Shown here: piece by piece, positions 1 to 10,674 of the stretch
How the letters are laid out: each line of letters opens with the position of its first letter
How positions within the stretch are numbered: the stretch's first letter is position 1
Position numbers and translations under genes: made by a program
Source: Pseudomonas viridiflava
Lineage (GTDB): Bacteria; Pseudomonadota; Gammaproteobacteria; Pseudomonadales; Pseudomonadaceae
DNA length: 64,000 nucleotides
Assembly (NCBI RefSeq): GCF_900591205.1
Contig: NZ_UUPU01000082.1
Location: forward strand, 62,001 to 126,000
Direction: 5' to 3'
The notes under the pieces: generated by a model
Told to the model about the DNA's origin: nothing
Databases searched by the model: none
Seen by the model: the letters and a program-made list of their open reading frames with translations, nothing else

Positions 1-330
1 GCGTTGGCCACCACGGCCGCCGCCGAAGAAGTCGCTGAATACGTCGCCGAAAATATCGGAGAAGTTCTGACCACCAAAACCTGCACCACCGCCACCCATG
101 CTCGGGTCGACGCCAGCATGGCCATACTGATCGTAGGCAGCACGCTTATTGGGATCAGACAGGCATTCATAGGCCTCATTGGCCTCTTTGAACATCTCTT
201 CGGATTCTTTGCTATCCGGATTACGGTCCGGGTGATGCTTCATCGCCAGGCGACGGTAAGCCTTTTTCAGGTCCGCCTCGCTGGAGCCGCGCTCCACACC
301 CAACACTTCGTAATAGTCACGCTTTGCCAT
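1..330 (-). CDS. dnaJ: DnaJ co-chaperone (N-terminal part, cut by window edge)
   Basis: The minus strand from the ATG at 328-330 encodes MAKRDYYEVLGV, then a full J-domain with the HPD motif (KHHPDRNPDS, about residues 31-40), which stimulates the DnaK ATPase. A Gly/Phe-rich linker (GGGGAGFGG, then FGGGRGG) follows, and the window ends there, before the zinc-finger and substrate-binding domains. It lies downstream of dnaK on the same strand, the usual grpE-dnaK-dnaJ order. The cut is a window artefact, not a truncation in the genome. Identification is secure. Confidence 0.97.
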   Translation of the reverse strand, partial: MAKRDYYEVLGVERGSSEADLKKAYRRLAMKHHPDRNPDSKESEEMFKEANEAYECLSDPNKRAAYDQYGHAGVDPSMGGGGAGFGGQNFSDIFGDVFSDFFGGGRGGQR

Positions 331-647
331 AAGTCTTTGCACTCTTAAGGACGTTCGGCAAGACCCTCCTGAGCCTTGCCAAACTCGTTGAGCCCCAATA
401 CAGGCCCGGACCCAACTCACGTCAATTCAACGATCCTGGTCATTACTGCTTTTAGCCGAGAACCAGCCAAAAAAGCGGTATTTATCGCTCGGAAAGCAGG
501 AGCATTCCCGATCACACCGCCAACATCCGACTCCTTGTCGCATGCTGTAAAAATTCGCATACCCCAGACACGCCAACGCGGGAGCAAGCTCCCGCGCGGC
601 GACATCCTACCAGTCACCGCTTGATAGCGGTCAACCGGGCGACCAAC
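331..647. other. dnaJ-dnaK intergenic stretch, no gene seen
   Basis: About 317 bases separate dnaK and dnaJ. Short open frames on both strands lack family resemblance and a ribosome site. The only clear structure is the hairpin at 577-596. A separate dnaJ promoter could lie here, but I see no convincing -35/-10 pair. Confidence 0.6.
577..596. repeat. REP-like hairpin behind dnaK
   Basis: CGCGGGAGC and GCTCCCGCG form a perfect 9-bp stem with a 2-base loop. Its core resembles the GGGAGC/GCTCCC heads of the larger REP elements in this window. It lies just 3' of dnaK and could stabilise the dnaK mRNA end or reduce read-through to dnaJ; that role is inferred. Confidence 0.7.
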
Positions 648-2564
<1,917 letters not shown>

Positions 2565-2667
2565 GATTTACTCTCCCGAAACTTGAATTTGGTTGCCGCA
2601 GCAGTGGTGGCTAACTGCGGTAGCACTTAAACGCTTGACTTATAGATGGGGGGCCTTGCGGCGAATT

Positions 2668-3228
2668 TCAAGCCTGCTCATCAATCGAAGGTGAAACCGG
2701 TGCAGGAGCCTTGCTCACCACCACCATCGCCGGGCGCAGCAAGCGACCGTTGAGCTGATAACCCTTCTGGAACACCTTCAACACACTGTTCGGTTCCAGG
2801 TCATGGCTCTCTTGCATGGCCATGGCCTGGTGGTGCTCAGCGTTGAACGGCTCGCCGCCTTGTGGATTGATGGCTTCCAGCTGATAACGCTTCAGGGTGT
2901 CCTGGAACATTTTCAGGGTCAGCTCGATCCCTTCGCGCATTGGGCGGATGTTCTCGTCGTCCGGGTTGGACAATTCAAGGCCACGTTCCAGGCTGTCGAT
3001 GATCGGCAGCAAGTCATTGGCGAATTTTTCCAGCGCGAACTTGTGAGCCTTTTCTACATCCTGCTCAGCACGGCGGCGGACGTTCTGCAGATCAGCGGCA
3101 ACACGCAAAGACTGATCCTGCGCAGTGGCCAACTGCTCTTCGAGCACCAGCACACGTGATGCCAGGTCATCCGAGGCAGCCTGATTGGCGTCTGGAGTTT
3201 GCGTATCCTGCGTCTGTTCGTCAGCCAT
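2668..3228 (-). CDS. grpE: Nucleotide exchange factor GrpE
   Basis: This 186-residue protein has the GrpE layout: an acidic, disordered N-terminus (MADEQTQDTQTPDANQ), a long coiled coil (about residues 25-90, including LQNVRRRAEQDVEKA), and a C-terminal beta domain with NAEHHQAMAMQ and the signature LNGRLLRPAMVVVSK. It releases ADP from DnaK. The ATG at 3226-3228 is preceded by a GGAG-type site. It is the first gene of the grpE-dnaK-dnaJ unit and has a sigma32-type promoter 50-80 bases upstream. Confidence 0.98.
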   Translation of the reverse strand: MADEQTQDTQTPDANQAASDDLASRVLVLEEQLATAQDQSLRVAADLQNVRRRAEQDVEKAHKFALEKFANDLLPIIDSLERGLELSNPDDENIRPMREGIELTLKMFQDTLKRYQLEAINPQGGEPFNAEHHQAMAMQESHDLEPNSVLKVFQKGYQLNGRLLRPAMVVVSKAPAPVSPSIDEQA

Positions 3229-3281
3229 AGTTTTCTCCTTTCAAAATCATGCGCGAACTCAACTCGCGCTTCTGCTCCGGT

Positions 3282-3309
3282 ATATGGGGCCACAATTTCA
3301 AGGTTCAAG
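3282..3309 (-). promoter_or_regulatory. Sigma32-type heat-shock promoter for grpE-dnaK
   Basis: On the minus strand, CTTGAAC is followed after 13 bases by CCCCATAT. This matches the RpoH consensus (CTTGAAA, 11-15 bases, CCCCATNT) with one difference in the -35. A second CTTGAAA lies between the two, probably coincidentally. The -10 ends about 54 bases before the grpE start codon. Confidence 0.8.
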
Positions 3310-3441
3310 GGTGAAGGCGTTACCAAAAGTCTTTCCAGGACCTGGATCAATTCCTGCGCTTTCATTCCTCATTGCGCTAAAAAAAGCGCCGAATCAAGCA
3401 AATCGAGCTAAGCATCAGGATTGTCAGCGCCAAACAAAACA

Positions 3442-3457
3442 CTGTATAAATAACCAG
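3442..3457 (+). promoter_or_regulatory. LexA-type SOS box upstream of recN
   Basis: CTGTATAAATAACCAG fits CTG-N10-CAG with the usual T/A-rich centre. It ends 24 bases before the recN ATG, where a repressor would block transcription. recN is a classical SOS gene, which supports the reading. Confidence 0.75.
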
Positions 3458-3481
3458 ACCTAAAGCCTGGGAGCGGCCTTC

Positions 3482-5155
3482 ATGCTCGTGCACCTGTCCG
3501 TACATAACTACGCCATCGTTGAACATCTGGATCTCGAACTGGATCGCGGGATGAGCGTAATCACAGGCGAAACCGGCGCCGGCAAGTCGATCATGCTCGA
3601 TGCCCTGGGCCTGACCCTCGGCGACCGCGCCGACAGCGGCGTGGTACGCCCCGGCGCAGACAAGGCCGACATCCTGGCGACCTTCGACCTCGCGGACATC
3701 CCCGAAGCCGAAGCCTGGCTGGCCGAACGTGACCTTAATAATGAAGGGCCGTGCATCCTGCGCCGGGTGATCACCGCCGAAGGGCGATCACGCGGCTATA
3801 TCAACGGCACGCCCTGCCCACTTGGCGACTTGAAGGCCCTGGGCGAGTTGCTGATCGACATCCACAGCCAACACGAACACCAATCCCTGCTGAAAACCGA
3901 CACCCACCGCCGCCTGCTCGATGAATACGCCGGCGCCACCGATCTGGCCCGCCAGGTACAGCTGGCCGCGCAGCGTTGGAGGCAGACACGCCACGAACTG
4001 GAACGCCTTTCCAATTCCGGCGACGAGCAGCGCGCTCGCCATCAATTGCTCAGCTATCAGCTTGAAGAACTGGAAAGTCTGGGCCTGGGCGAAACCGAAC
4101 TGGAGCAATTGGAGCAGGAACACAAGAACCTCACCAATGCAGAAACCCTGCTGGGCATTTGCCGCCAAGTGGTGGAGCAATGCAGTGAGAGTGATTCAGG
4201 CAATGTACTTAATGCACTGACGGCCAGCCTCAATCGACTGTCCAGCGTGAACAGCGGGTCAGGGTCATTGAGCGAAGCCACCACCCTGCTGACCAGTGCG
4301 CAGATTCAGGTAGAGGAAGCCGTTGGCGAGCTGAATCGCTTCCTGGATCACTTCGATGCCGACCCGGCGCGACTTCAGGAAATCGAAGAGCGCCTGGACA
4401 CCATCTACACGCTGGCGCGTAAACATCGCATTCAGCCGACCGAAGTGGCGACGATGCAGCAAAAACTGCTGGATGAAATTGAAACCCTGAATGCGAATGA
4501 CGAATCCATCGAACGGCTGGGCGACGAACTCGCCTCTTTCGCCCGTCATTACCAGGAAAAAGCCCGCGAACTGAGCGATCTTCGCCAGCAAGCCGCAACC
4601 AGCCTGGCCGGTGCCGTGGAACAGGAAATTCAACGCCTGGGCATGCCGGGCGGGCGTTTCACCATCGAACTGCATGCCAACACCAGCAACGAGCTTCAAC
4701 CCCACGGCCTGGAGCAGGTGGAGTTATTGGTCAGCGCCAACCCAGGTCAGCCACTCAAGGCGCTGGCCAAAGTGGCGTCAGGCGGCGAGCTGTCACGGAT
4801 CAGCCTGGCCATTCAGGTCATTACCGCCCAGACCTCGAGGGTCCCCACACTGGTGTTCGATGAAGTGGACGTGGGGATTGGCGGGCCGACTGCAGAGATT
4901 GTTGGCCAATTGTTGCGCCGCCTTGGGGAGCGTGGCCAGGTACTTACAGTGACGCATTTGCCGCAAGTAGCCGCCCAAGGGCATCAGCACTTGTTTGTGC
5001 ACAAAGTACGCGGCAGCGATGCGACGCACACGGCCGTGTCCAAACTGAACAAATCGGAACGCGTGGAAGAAGTGGCGCGGATGCTGGGCGGCATTGATTT
5101 GACTAAAGAGTCCCTGGCCCACGCGAAAAAAATGGTCGTAGCGGCAAAAGCCTGA
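3482..5155 (+). CDS. recN: DNA repair protein RecN
   Basis: This is a 557-residue SMC-like ATPase used in double-strand-break repair. Walker A (GETGAGKS) is at residues 29-36. Long helical coiled-coil arms occupy the middle (for example LEELESLGLGETELEQLEQE). The C-terminal lobe has the ABC signature (ASGGELSRISLA) and Walker B (TLVFDEVDVGIGG), then a VTHLPQVAAQ switch. Length and motif order are typical. It is divergent from grpE and carries a LexA-type box just upstream. The ATG at 3482 gives the conserved start MLVHLSVHNYAIV. Confidence 0.98.
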   Translation: MLVHLSVHNYAIVEHLDLELDRGMSVITGETGAGKSIMLDALGLTLGDRADSGVVRPGADKADILATFDLADIPEAEAWLAERDLNNEGPCILRRVITAEGRSRGYINGTPCPLGDLKALGELLIDIHSQHEHQSLLKTDTHRRLLDEYAGATDLARQVQLAAQRWRQTRHELERLSNSGDEQRARHQLLSYQLEELESLGLGETELEQLEQEHKNLTNAETLLGICRQVVEQCSESDSGNVLNALTASLNRLSSVNSGSGSLSEATTLLTSAQIQVEEAVGELNRFLDHFDADPARLQEIEERLDTIYTLARKHRIQPTEVATMQQKLLDEIETLNANDESIERLGDELASFARHYQEKARELSDLRQQAATSLAGAVEQEIQRLGMPGGRFTIELHANTSNELQPHGLEQVELLVSANPGQPLKALAKVASGGELSRISLAIQVITAQTSRVPTLVFDEVDVGIGGPTAEIVGQLLRRLGERGQVLTVTHLPQVAAQGHQHLFVHKVRGSDATHTAVSKLNKSERVEEVARMLGGIDLTKESLAHAKKMVVAAKA

Positions 5156-5185
5156 ACCGGGCATTTTTTCCTACACAGAAAGCAC

Positions 5186-5209
5186 GAAGGCGACCCTAGG
5201 GTCGCCTTC
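5186..5209. terminator. Bidirectional terminator between recN and fur
   Basis: A perfect 24-base palindrome (arms GAAGGCGACCCT/AGGGTCGCCTTC) lies between the convergent recN and fur. T-rich stretches are present on both sides, so it can serve both genes. Confidence 0.75.
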
Positions 5210-5241
5210 ATTCGTTTCGCAGAGCAAATCTGCTTCGATTT

Positions 5242-5646
5242 TTACTTTTTCTTACGGATATACAGAACCAGGTTATGGTCCACCAAATCGAATCCATGCT
5301 CCTCAGCGATCTGGTGCTGGAGCTTCTCGATTTCCGGACTGGTGAACTCGATAACCTCATTGGTATCCAGGTCAACCATGTGGTCGTGATGACCACCGTC
5401 AGCCAGTTCGAACACTGCATGACCGCCGTCGAAATTATGACGAACCACCAGCCCTGCGGCTTCAAACTGGGTCAGCACACGGTAAACCGTGGCCAGGCCG
5501 ACGTCCTCGTTAGACTCCATCAGCGCCTTGTAAACATCCTCGGCACTCATGTGGCGCTGCTCAGCAGAATCGAGCATTTGTAGAATCTTGACTCGCGGCA
5601 GAGTCACTTTAAGACCGGCTTTGCGTAGTTCGCTATTTTCAACCAT
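5242..5646 (-). CDS. fur: Ferric uptake regulator Fur
   Basis: This is a 134-residue iron-responsive repressor, the same length as other Pseudomonas Fur proteins. The N-terminal winged helix contains LKVTLPRVKILQML and the recognition region GLATVYRVLTQFEAAGLV. The dimerisation/metal domain holds HDHMVDLDTNEVIEF. The C-terminus lacks the extra cysteine cluster of E. coli Fur, as is usual in Pseudomonas. A longer open frame exists, but the ATG at 5644-5646 gives the family start MVENSELRKAGLKVT. It is divergent from bamE across 98 bases, an arrangement conserved in Pseudomonas (fur-omlA). Confidence 0.98.
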   Translation of the reverse strand: MVENSELRKAGLKVTLPRVKILQMLDSAEQRHMSAEDVYKALMESNEDVGLATVYRVLTQFEAAGLVVRHNFDGGHAVFELADGGHHDHMVDLDTNEVIEFTSPEIEKLQHQIAEEHGFDLVDHNLVLYIRKKK

Positions 5647-5744
5647 GGTTAGCTTTCTCGCGGATGCTGCTTCGCAGCTTCTCTTAATACGGGTATGATC
5701 GGCGTTTACGTTGTCCCAGCCAAGATAGTGGAAGTCGCCCACCG

Positions 5745-6272
5745 ATGCAAAACACCAAGCTCTTGCTAACCAGTTTCACCTTTGTGGGACTGCTCGCACT
5801 CGCCGGTTGTTCATTCCCCGGGGTTTACAAAATCGACATCCAGCAGGGCAATGTCGTCACGCAGGACATGATAGACCAGTTACGCCCGGGAATGACCCGA
5901 CGGCAAGTACGGTTTATCATGGGTAACCCCCTGCTGACCGACACTTTTCATGCCGATCGCTGGGATTATCTCTATAGCATCCAACCTGGGGGCGGTGAAC
6001 GCCAGCAGGAGCGCGTCAGTGTCATTTTTAATGGCAATGACCAGCTTGTCAGCCTGTCCGGTGACTTCATGCCCGGCGTCAGCCGTGATGAAGCCTTGCT
6101 TGGCAAGGACAACGGCACCAACGTGACTGCACCTACGCAGGAAAGCGAAAAGCCGAAGTCCGAAGTGCCGGCAAAGCCTGGGTCTTTGCTGGACAAGATT
6201 CAGAAAGACGTCGACGGCGTACAAACCGTTCCAGTCCCGACGCCACAGCCTCTGGACACCAGCCCGCAGTAA
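5745..6272 (+). CDS. bamE: Outer-membrane assembly lipoprotein BamE (OmlA)
   Basis: This 175-residue lipoprotein has a signal peptide ending in the lipobox LALAGC, so the mature protein starts at Cys22. The SmpA/OmlA fold follows, with the conserved run IQQGNVVTQDMIDQLRPGMT and QVRFIMGNPLL, then a WDYLYS segment. It is a subunit of the BAM complex that inserts beta-barrels into the outer membrane. The C-terminal 60 residues are Pro/Lys-rich and probably disordered, an extension common in Pseudomonas. Confidence 0.96.
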   Translation: MQNTKLLLTSFTFVGLLALAGCSFPGVYKIDIQQGNVVTQDMIDQLRPGMTRRQVRFIMGNPLLTDTFHADRWDYLYSIQPGGGERQQERVSVIFNGNDQLVSLSGDFMPGVSRDEALLGKDNGTNVTAPTQESEKPKSEVPAKPGSLLDKIQKDVDGVQTVPVPTPQPLDTSPQ

Positions 6273-6288
6273 CTGTGCGGCGCTCAAC

Positions 6289-6315
6289 AAAAAGCCCGGC
6301 ATGCCGGGCTTTTTG
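6289..6315 (+). terminator. Rho-independent terminator of bamE
   Basis: AAAAAGCCCGGC/GCCGGGCTTTTT forms a GC-rich stem followed by a T-run just after the bamE stop. The A-run on the other side makes it usable from the opposite strand too. Confidence 0.9.
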
Positions 6316-6354
6316 TTGCCTGCTGTTTGCACAAACACCTACAAAGCGGCTTTT

Positions 6355-6487
6355 GTGGCGAGCGGGCTTGCCCGCGTTGGGCTGCGAAGCGGCCCCAAAT
6401 ATGAGACCACTGCGGTGTATCAGTCAGTTAAAGGCGCCTGGTTTTGGGCTGGCTTCGCCACCCAACGCGGGCAAGCCCGCTCGCCAC
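6355..6487. repeat. Paired REP elements (GTGGCGAGCGGGCTTGCCCGCG family)
   Basis: Two copies of the sequence beginning GTGGCGAGCGGGCTTGCCCG face each other across about 90 bases. It is the same family as at 32269, 38987 and 47721. These non-coding palindromes lie between genes and are typical of Pseudomonas REPINs, mobilised in trans by RAYT transposases; no such transposase is in this window. Confidence 0.9.
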
Positions 6488-6518
6488 AGAGCGCGGGGGG
6501 GCCTGCTATTGGGCAGGC

Positions 6519-6821
6519 CTACGAGTTCTGCTGTTTGACCAGGGCCGCCTTGGCCGCACGCAACCTGCGCACCTCTTTAGGGTCCGCCAGCAGCGGTCGG
6601 TAAATCTCAATACGATCACCCGCCTGCACTGTACGCACCTCAGGGTCCGCAACCACCTTACCGAATATCCCCAGGGGGCAATCAGCCAGGTCCAGCGCCG
6701 GGAACTGCGCCGCAATACCGCAAGCCTGCACCGCCGCCCGCATGCTGGTGCCCGCCGGCACCGCTACCGCCAACAGAACCTGGCGGTCTTCGGCGGCATA
6801 CACCACTTCAATCTCAACCAT
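6519..6821 (-). CDS. rnfH: RnfH family ubiquitin-like protein
   Basis: This is a 100-residue UPF0125/RnfH protein, a beta-grasp fold related to ThiS and MoaD. It opens MVEIEVVYAAEDRQ and carries LGIFGKVVADPEV and DRIEIYRPLLADPKEVRR, the family hallmark. A longer frame exists upstream, but the ATG at 6819-6821 overlaps the ratA stop by 8 bases, giving translational coupling. The ratA-rnfH pair beside smpB is conserved in gammaproteobacteria. The biochemical role is unknown. Confidence 0.93.
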   Translation of the reverse strand: MVEIEVVYAAEDRQVLLAVAVPAGTSMRAAVQACGIAAQFPALDLADCPLGIFGKVVADPEVRTVQAGDRIEIYRPLLADPKEVRRLRAAKAALVKQQNS

Positions 6822-7248
6822 GCAATTGCTTGGCGCGCTGACAGAACGCATCCACCAACGTATTGGCCGCCTGATTGAACAAAGGCCCCAACGTCGCGCG
6901 AACAATCGGCCCAGCGTAATCAAACGAAAGATCCAGGCTGATCTTGCAAGCCTTGTCGGTCAGCGCCTTGAAAACCCACACACCATGCAGTTGCGTGAAC
7001 GGCCCTTCCTGCAGATTCATTTCGATGGATTGACCCGGCACCAGCACATTTCGCGTAACAAAGTGCTGGCTAAGGCCACCCTTCGCCACCCCGACACTGG
7101 CGACCATATGCTCATCACTGTTTTCCAGCACCTCGGCGGTTGAGCACCAAGGCAAGAATTCCGGGTAACGCGCCACGTCGTTGACCAGGTCATAAAGCGC
7201 CTGTGCCGGATAGGGCAGCAGCGCCGAACGTTGAATATGCGTCGTCAT
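6814..7248 (-). CDS. ratA: RatA-type START-domain protein (coenzyme Q-binding/ribosome-associated)
   Basis: This 144-residue protein belongs to the polyketide cyclase/START family (COQ10/RatA). It starts MTTHIQRSALLPYPA and has YDLVNDVARYPEFLPWC, the family signature, then a C-terminal helix (LFNQAANTLVDAFCQRA). Relatives bind ubiquinone (Coq10) or were described as the E. coli toxin RatA that blocks ribosomal subunit joining; which applies here is not settled. A much longer frame runs upstream into the smpB region but is not coding. It is divergent from smpB. Confidence 0.93.
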   Translation of the reverse strand: MTTHIQRSALLPYPAQALYDLVNDVARYPEFLPWCSTAEVLENSDEHMVASVGVAKGGLSQHFVTRNVLVPGQSIEMNLQEGPFTQLHGVWVFKALTDKACKISLDLSFDYAGPIVRATLGPLFNQAANTLVDAFCQRAKQLHG

Positions 7249-7416
7249 GTGTGCGTTATTTCCACAGCTGGGCGGCAAACATCGCGAAAGAACAGCCCGT
7301 TCCGCGAAAGAAAAAAACCAGATATCTGCCCGCATTGTCCGGGATTCGTCCAACACGCTCAAGCACGCAGCTTGACCGTAGCCGACACGCTCGCAACTCC
7401 CTATAATGCCGCCCCT

Positions 7417-7899
7417 ATGGCTAAACAAAAGAAACACCCCACAGGGACCATCGCGCAAAATAAAAAGGCGCGACACGATTACTTCATCGAACATCGTTTC
7501 GAGGCTGGTCTGGTCCTGGCCGGCTGGGAAGTAAAAAGTCTGCGTGCCAGCAAGCTGCAACTGGTCGACAGCTATGTGCTGCTCAAGGATGGCGAGGCTT
7601 GGCTGCTCGGCAGTCATATCACCCCGCTGACCACCGCGAGCACCCACGTAATTGCCGACCCGGTGCGTACACGCAAGTTGTTGCTCAACGCCCGCGAAAT
7701 CGACAAGCTCGCCGCCGCCGTACAGCAGAAAGGCTACGCCTGCATCTGCCTGTCCTGGTATTGGAGCAAGCACCTGGTCAAGTGCGAGATCGCCCTGGGC
7801 AAGGGTAAGAAGGAATACGACAAGCGTGATACCGAGCGCGAGCGCGATTCCAACCGGGAACTGCACCGCGCCGTGCGCAATAAAGGCAAGGAAGACTAA
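7417..7899 (+). CDS. smpB: SsrA-binding protein SmpB
   Basis: This is a 160-residue partner of tmRNA in trans-translation. The N-terminal OB fold includes KKARHDYFIEHRFEAGLVL and GWEVKSLRASKLQL, the RNA-binding core. The basic C-terminal tail (KGKKEYDKRDTERERDSNRE) enters the ribosomal mRNA channel. The ATG at 7417 gives the family start MAKQKKHP; a frame opening further upstream lacks family similarity there. The tmRNA gene itself is about 6.1 kb downstream on the same strand. Confidence 0.98.
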   Translation: MAKQKKHPTGTIAQNKKARHDYFIEHRFEAGLVLAGWEVKSLRASKLQLVDSYVLLKDGEAWLLGSHITPLTTASTHVIADPVRTRKLLLNAREIDKLAAAVQQKGYACICLSWYWSKHLVKCEIALGKGKKEYDKRDTERERDSNRELHRAVRNKGKED

Positions 7900-7935
7900 T
7901 CCTTGTAGAGATGTGGCCGCAGGAGCACCGCGCGG

Positions 7936-8703
7936 CTACGTCCCCTTACGTCGTTCCGCACGCGCCACGCGCTGGACCTCCTGACGCACCTCCTCCAACA
8001 CTTCCTGCACGTACAGCAGGTGACGCGTTGAAACCTCTCGCGCCTGCTCGGCTCGCCCTTCGATAATCGCCAGGTACAAATCCCGGTGCTGACTGATCAG
8101 CATGTCGCGGGTTTCCGTGCGCTGCTGATACATACCCCCAATGTTGGTCACCACGTTACGCTTGAGCAAGTCGAACAAGCCGCGAATGGTGTGCAGCAAC
8201 ACAGCGTTGTGGCTGGCCTCGGCAATCGCCAGGTGAAACCTCGCATCCGCCGCGCCCTCCTCCATTCGGCTCACGTCATCGGCGCGGGTGTAGCAATCCT
8301 GCAGCGCTTGAAATGCGGCAGTCAGCCGCTCACGGTCAACCTCGGTGGCGCGCAAGGCGGCGTAGTAGGCACAAGAGGCTTCGAGGGTCTGACGAAATTC
8401 CAGCAGATCACGCTGAGCTTCGGGGTTGTTTTCCAACAAGTGCAACAGCGGATCGCTGAACGTCGACCCAAGCGACTCCGCGACGTAATTGCCTCCGCCC
8501 TGACGGCTCACCAGCAAGCCCTTGGCCGCCAGTTTCTGGATCGCCTCGCGCAGCGACGGACGCGACACGCCAAACTGCTCAGCCAAAGCCCGCTCGGCCG
8601 GCAAGCGCTCGCCCGACTTCAGCGTGCCCTCAAGGATCATGCCCTCAAGCTGCTCGACAATATCGTCAGACAGACGGCGCTGACGCACCTGATCAAACCC
8701 CAT
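7936..8703 (-). CDS. lldR: GntR/FadR-family regulator, LldR/PdhR-like
   Basis: This 255-residue protein has an N-terminal winged helix (ERLPAERALAEQFGVSRPSLREAI, about residues 37-60) and an FCD ligand domain with metal-binding histidines (ARFHLAIAEASHN; SQHRDLYLAI). The recognition helix matches the PdhR/LldR branch, which senses pyruvate or lactate. It is divergent from lldP, and a 17-base palindrome of the PdhR/LldR type lies in the 250-base gap, so it is probably the local repressor of the lactate genes. The effector is inferred from context. Confidence 0.88.
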   Translation of the reverse strand: MGFDQVRQRRLSDDIVEQLEGMILEGTLKSGERLPAERALAEQFGVSRPSLREAIQKLAAKGLLVSRQGGGNYVAESLGSTFSDPLLHLLENNPEAQRDLLEFRQTLEASCAYYAALRATEVDRERLTAAFQALQDCYTRADDVSRMEEGAADARFHLAIAEASHNAVLLHTIRGLFDLLKRNVVTNIGGMYQQRTETRDMLISQHRDLYLAIIEGRAEQAREVSTRHLLYVQEVLEEVRQEVQRVARAERRKGT

Positions 8704-8895
8704 AACTCACTCTCCACCATCCCGACCACTCGCCGGGCCCTCTATTCTGGCCTATCGCCGCGCATCCGGCACCTATCAGAACGCCCGCGATTTATCCGCG
8801 CAGCGCCCTCCCCTACCGACCTACGACGAAAGTTTCGTAGGCGGCAAATTGACACACCGCCCTGAAGCCTTTTAACCTAGCCGCCAGCGACTGTA

Positions 8896-8912
8896 AATTG
8901 GTATTACCAATT
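8896..8912. promoter_or_regulatory. Palindromic operator of PdhR/LldR type
   Basis: AATTGGTATTACCAATT is a perfect 8+1+8 palindrome and fits the PdhR/LldR consensus ATTGGT-N3-ACCAAT. It ends 41 bases before the lldP ATG, in the gap shared with the divergent regulator gene. Confidence 0.85.
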
Positions 8913-8953
8913 ATCCAAGCTAACCAAACAACAACAATCAGGGGCCACCCCAT

Positions 8954-10648
8954 ATGCAAACCTGGCAACAGCTCTACAGCCCGCTCGGCAGCCTCGGCCT
9001 GTCCGCACTGGCCGCCGTTATCCCGATCGTATTCTTCTTCCTGGCCCTGGCCGTGTTTCGCCTCAAAGGCCACGTTGCCGGGAGCATCACGCTTGCGCTT
9101 TCGATTCTGGTCGCGATTTTTGCCTTCCAGATGCCGGTGGACATGGCGCTGGCCGCTGCGGGTTATGGCTTTGCTTATGGGCTGTGGCCCATCGCGTGGA
9201 TCATCGTTGCGGCGGTATTCCTCTACAAACTGACGGTCAAGAGCGGCCAGTTCGAGATCATCCGCAGCTCGGTCCTGTCGATTACCGACGACCAACGCCT
9301 GCAAGTCCTGCTGATTGGTTTTTGCTTTGGCGCCTTCCTGGAAGGCGCGGCCGGTTTCGGCGCTCCCGTGGCGATTACCGCCGCGCTGCTGGTGGGCCTG
9401 GGCTTCAACCCGCTATACGCCGCCGGCCTGTGCCTGATCGCCAATACCGCCCCCGTAGCCTTCGGCGCACTGGGCATCCCGATCATCGTTGCCGGCCAGG
9501 TAACCGGCATCGACGCGTTCAAGATCGGCGCCATGACCGGCCGTCAATTGCCGCTGCTGTCGCTGTTCGTGCCGTTCTGGCTGGTGTTCATGATGGACGG
9601 CCTGCGCGGCGTGCGCGAAACCTGGCCGGCCGCCCTGGTCGCAGGCTTGAGCTTTGCCATCACCCAATACTTCACCTCCAATTTCATCGGCCCGGAACTG
9701 CCGGACATCACCTCCGCCCTGGCTAGCCTGATCGCCCTGACCCTGTTCCTCAAAGTCTGGCAACCCAAGCGCACCGCAGGCGCGCAGATTGCCGGCGCGA
9801 CCTCTAGCGCCGTGGTCACCGCCAGCATCGGCGGCTTCGGCCAGCCGCGCAGCACCGTGGCTTCGCCGTATAGTCTGGGGCAGATTTTCAAAGCCTGGTC
9901 GCCGTTCCTGATCCTCACCGTGCTGGTCACTATCTGGACCCTCAAACCGTTCAAGGCAATGTTTGCCGCCGGCGGCGCGATGTACAACTGGGTGTTCAAC
10001 TTCGCGATCCCACACCTGGATCAGTTGGTGATCAAGGTGACACCAATCGTCACCAACCCCACCGCGATCCCCGCCGTGTTCAAGCTTGACCCGATCTCGG
10101 CGACCGGCACCGCGATTTTCTTCTCCGCACTGGTTTCGATGCTGGTGCTGAAGATCGACATCAAAACTGGTCTTACCACTTTAAAAGAGACCTTCTACGA
10201 ACTGCGCTGGCCGATCCTGTCGATCGGCATGGTGCTGGCGTTCGCGTTTGTCACCAACTACTCCGGGATGTCGTCGACCATGGCGCTGGTGTTGGCCGGC
10301 ACCGGTGCGGCTTTCCCGTTCTTCTCGCCATTCCTCGGCTGGCTGGGCGTGTTTCTGACGGGCTCGGATACCTCCTCCAACGCCCTGTTCAGCTCACTGC
10401 AGGCCACCACCGCCCACCAGATCGGCGTAAACGACACTTTGTTGGTCGCCGCAAACACCAGCGGCGGCGTGACCGGCAAGATGATCTCACCGCAATCAAT
10501 CGCCGTGGCCTGCGCTGCCACTGGCCTGGTGGGCAAGGAATCCGACCTGTTCCGCTTCACCCTCAAGCACAGCCTGTTCTTTGCCACGATCGTCGGGCTG
10601 ATCACCCTGGCCCAAGCCTACTGGTTCACCGGTATGCTGGTGCACTGA
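8954..10648 (+). CDS. lldP: L-lactate permease LldP
   Basis: This 564-residue inner-membrane transporter takes up lactate (and glycolate) with protons. Family motifs include FCFGAFLEGAAGFGAPVAIT (about residues 119-138) and LTGSDTSSNALFSSLQ (about 470-485). More than a dozen hydrophobic helices are spread along the chain. The ATG at 8954 follows an AGGGG site. It heads an operon with the lactate dehydrogenase 70 bases downstream and is probably repressed by the divergent GntR protein. Confidence 0.97.
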   Translation: MQTWQQLYSPLGSLGLSALAAVIPIVFFFLALAVFRLKGHVAGSITLALSILVAIFAFQMPVDMALAAAGYGFAYGLWPIAWIIVAAVFLYKLTVKSGQFEIIRSSVLSITDDQRLQVLLIGFCFGAFLEGAAGFGAPVAITAALLVGLGFNPLYAAGLCLIANTAPVAFGALGIPIIVAGQVTGIDAFKIGAMTGRQLPLLSLFVPFWLVFMMDGLRGVRETWPAALVAGLSFAITQYFTSNFIGPELPDITSALASLIALTLFLKVWQPKRTAGAQIAGATSSAVVTASIGGFGQPRSTVASPYSLGQIFKAWSPFLILTVLVTIWTLKPFKAMFAAGGAMYNWVFNFAIPHLDQLVIKVTPIVTNPTAIPAVFKLDPISATGTAIFFSALVSMLVLKIDIKTGLTTLKETFYELRWPILSIGMVLAFAFVTNYSGMSSTMALVLAGTGAAFPFFSPFLGWLGVFLTGSDTSSNALFSSLQATTAHQIGVNDTLLVAANTSGGVTGKMISPQSIAVACAATGLVGKESDLFRFTLKHSLFFATIVGLITLAQAYWFTGMLVH

Positions 10649-10674
10649 GACCTGCACGTAATAGGGTAAGAATC

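Noticed and set aside
7372..7407. TTGACC and TATAAT as the smpB promoter
   Set aside because: The spacing is 24 bases, too long for a sigma70 promoter, and no better -35 is seen at 17 bases.
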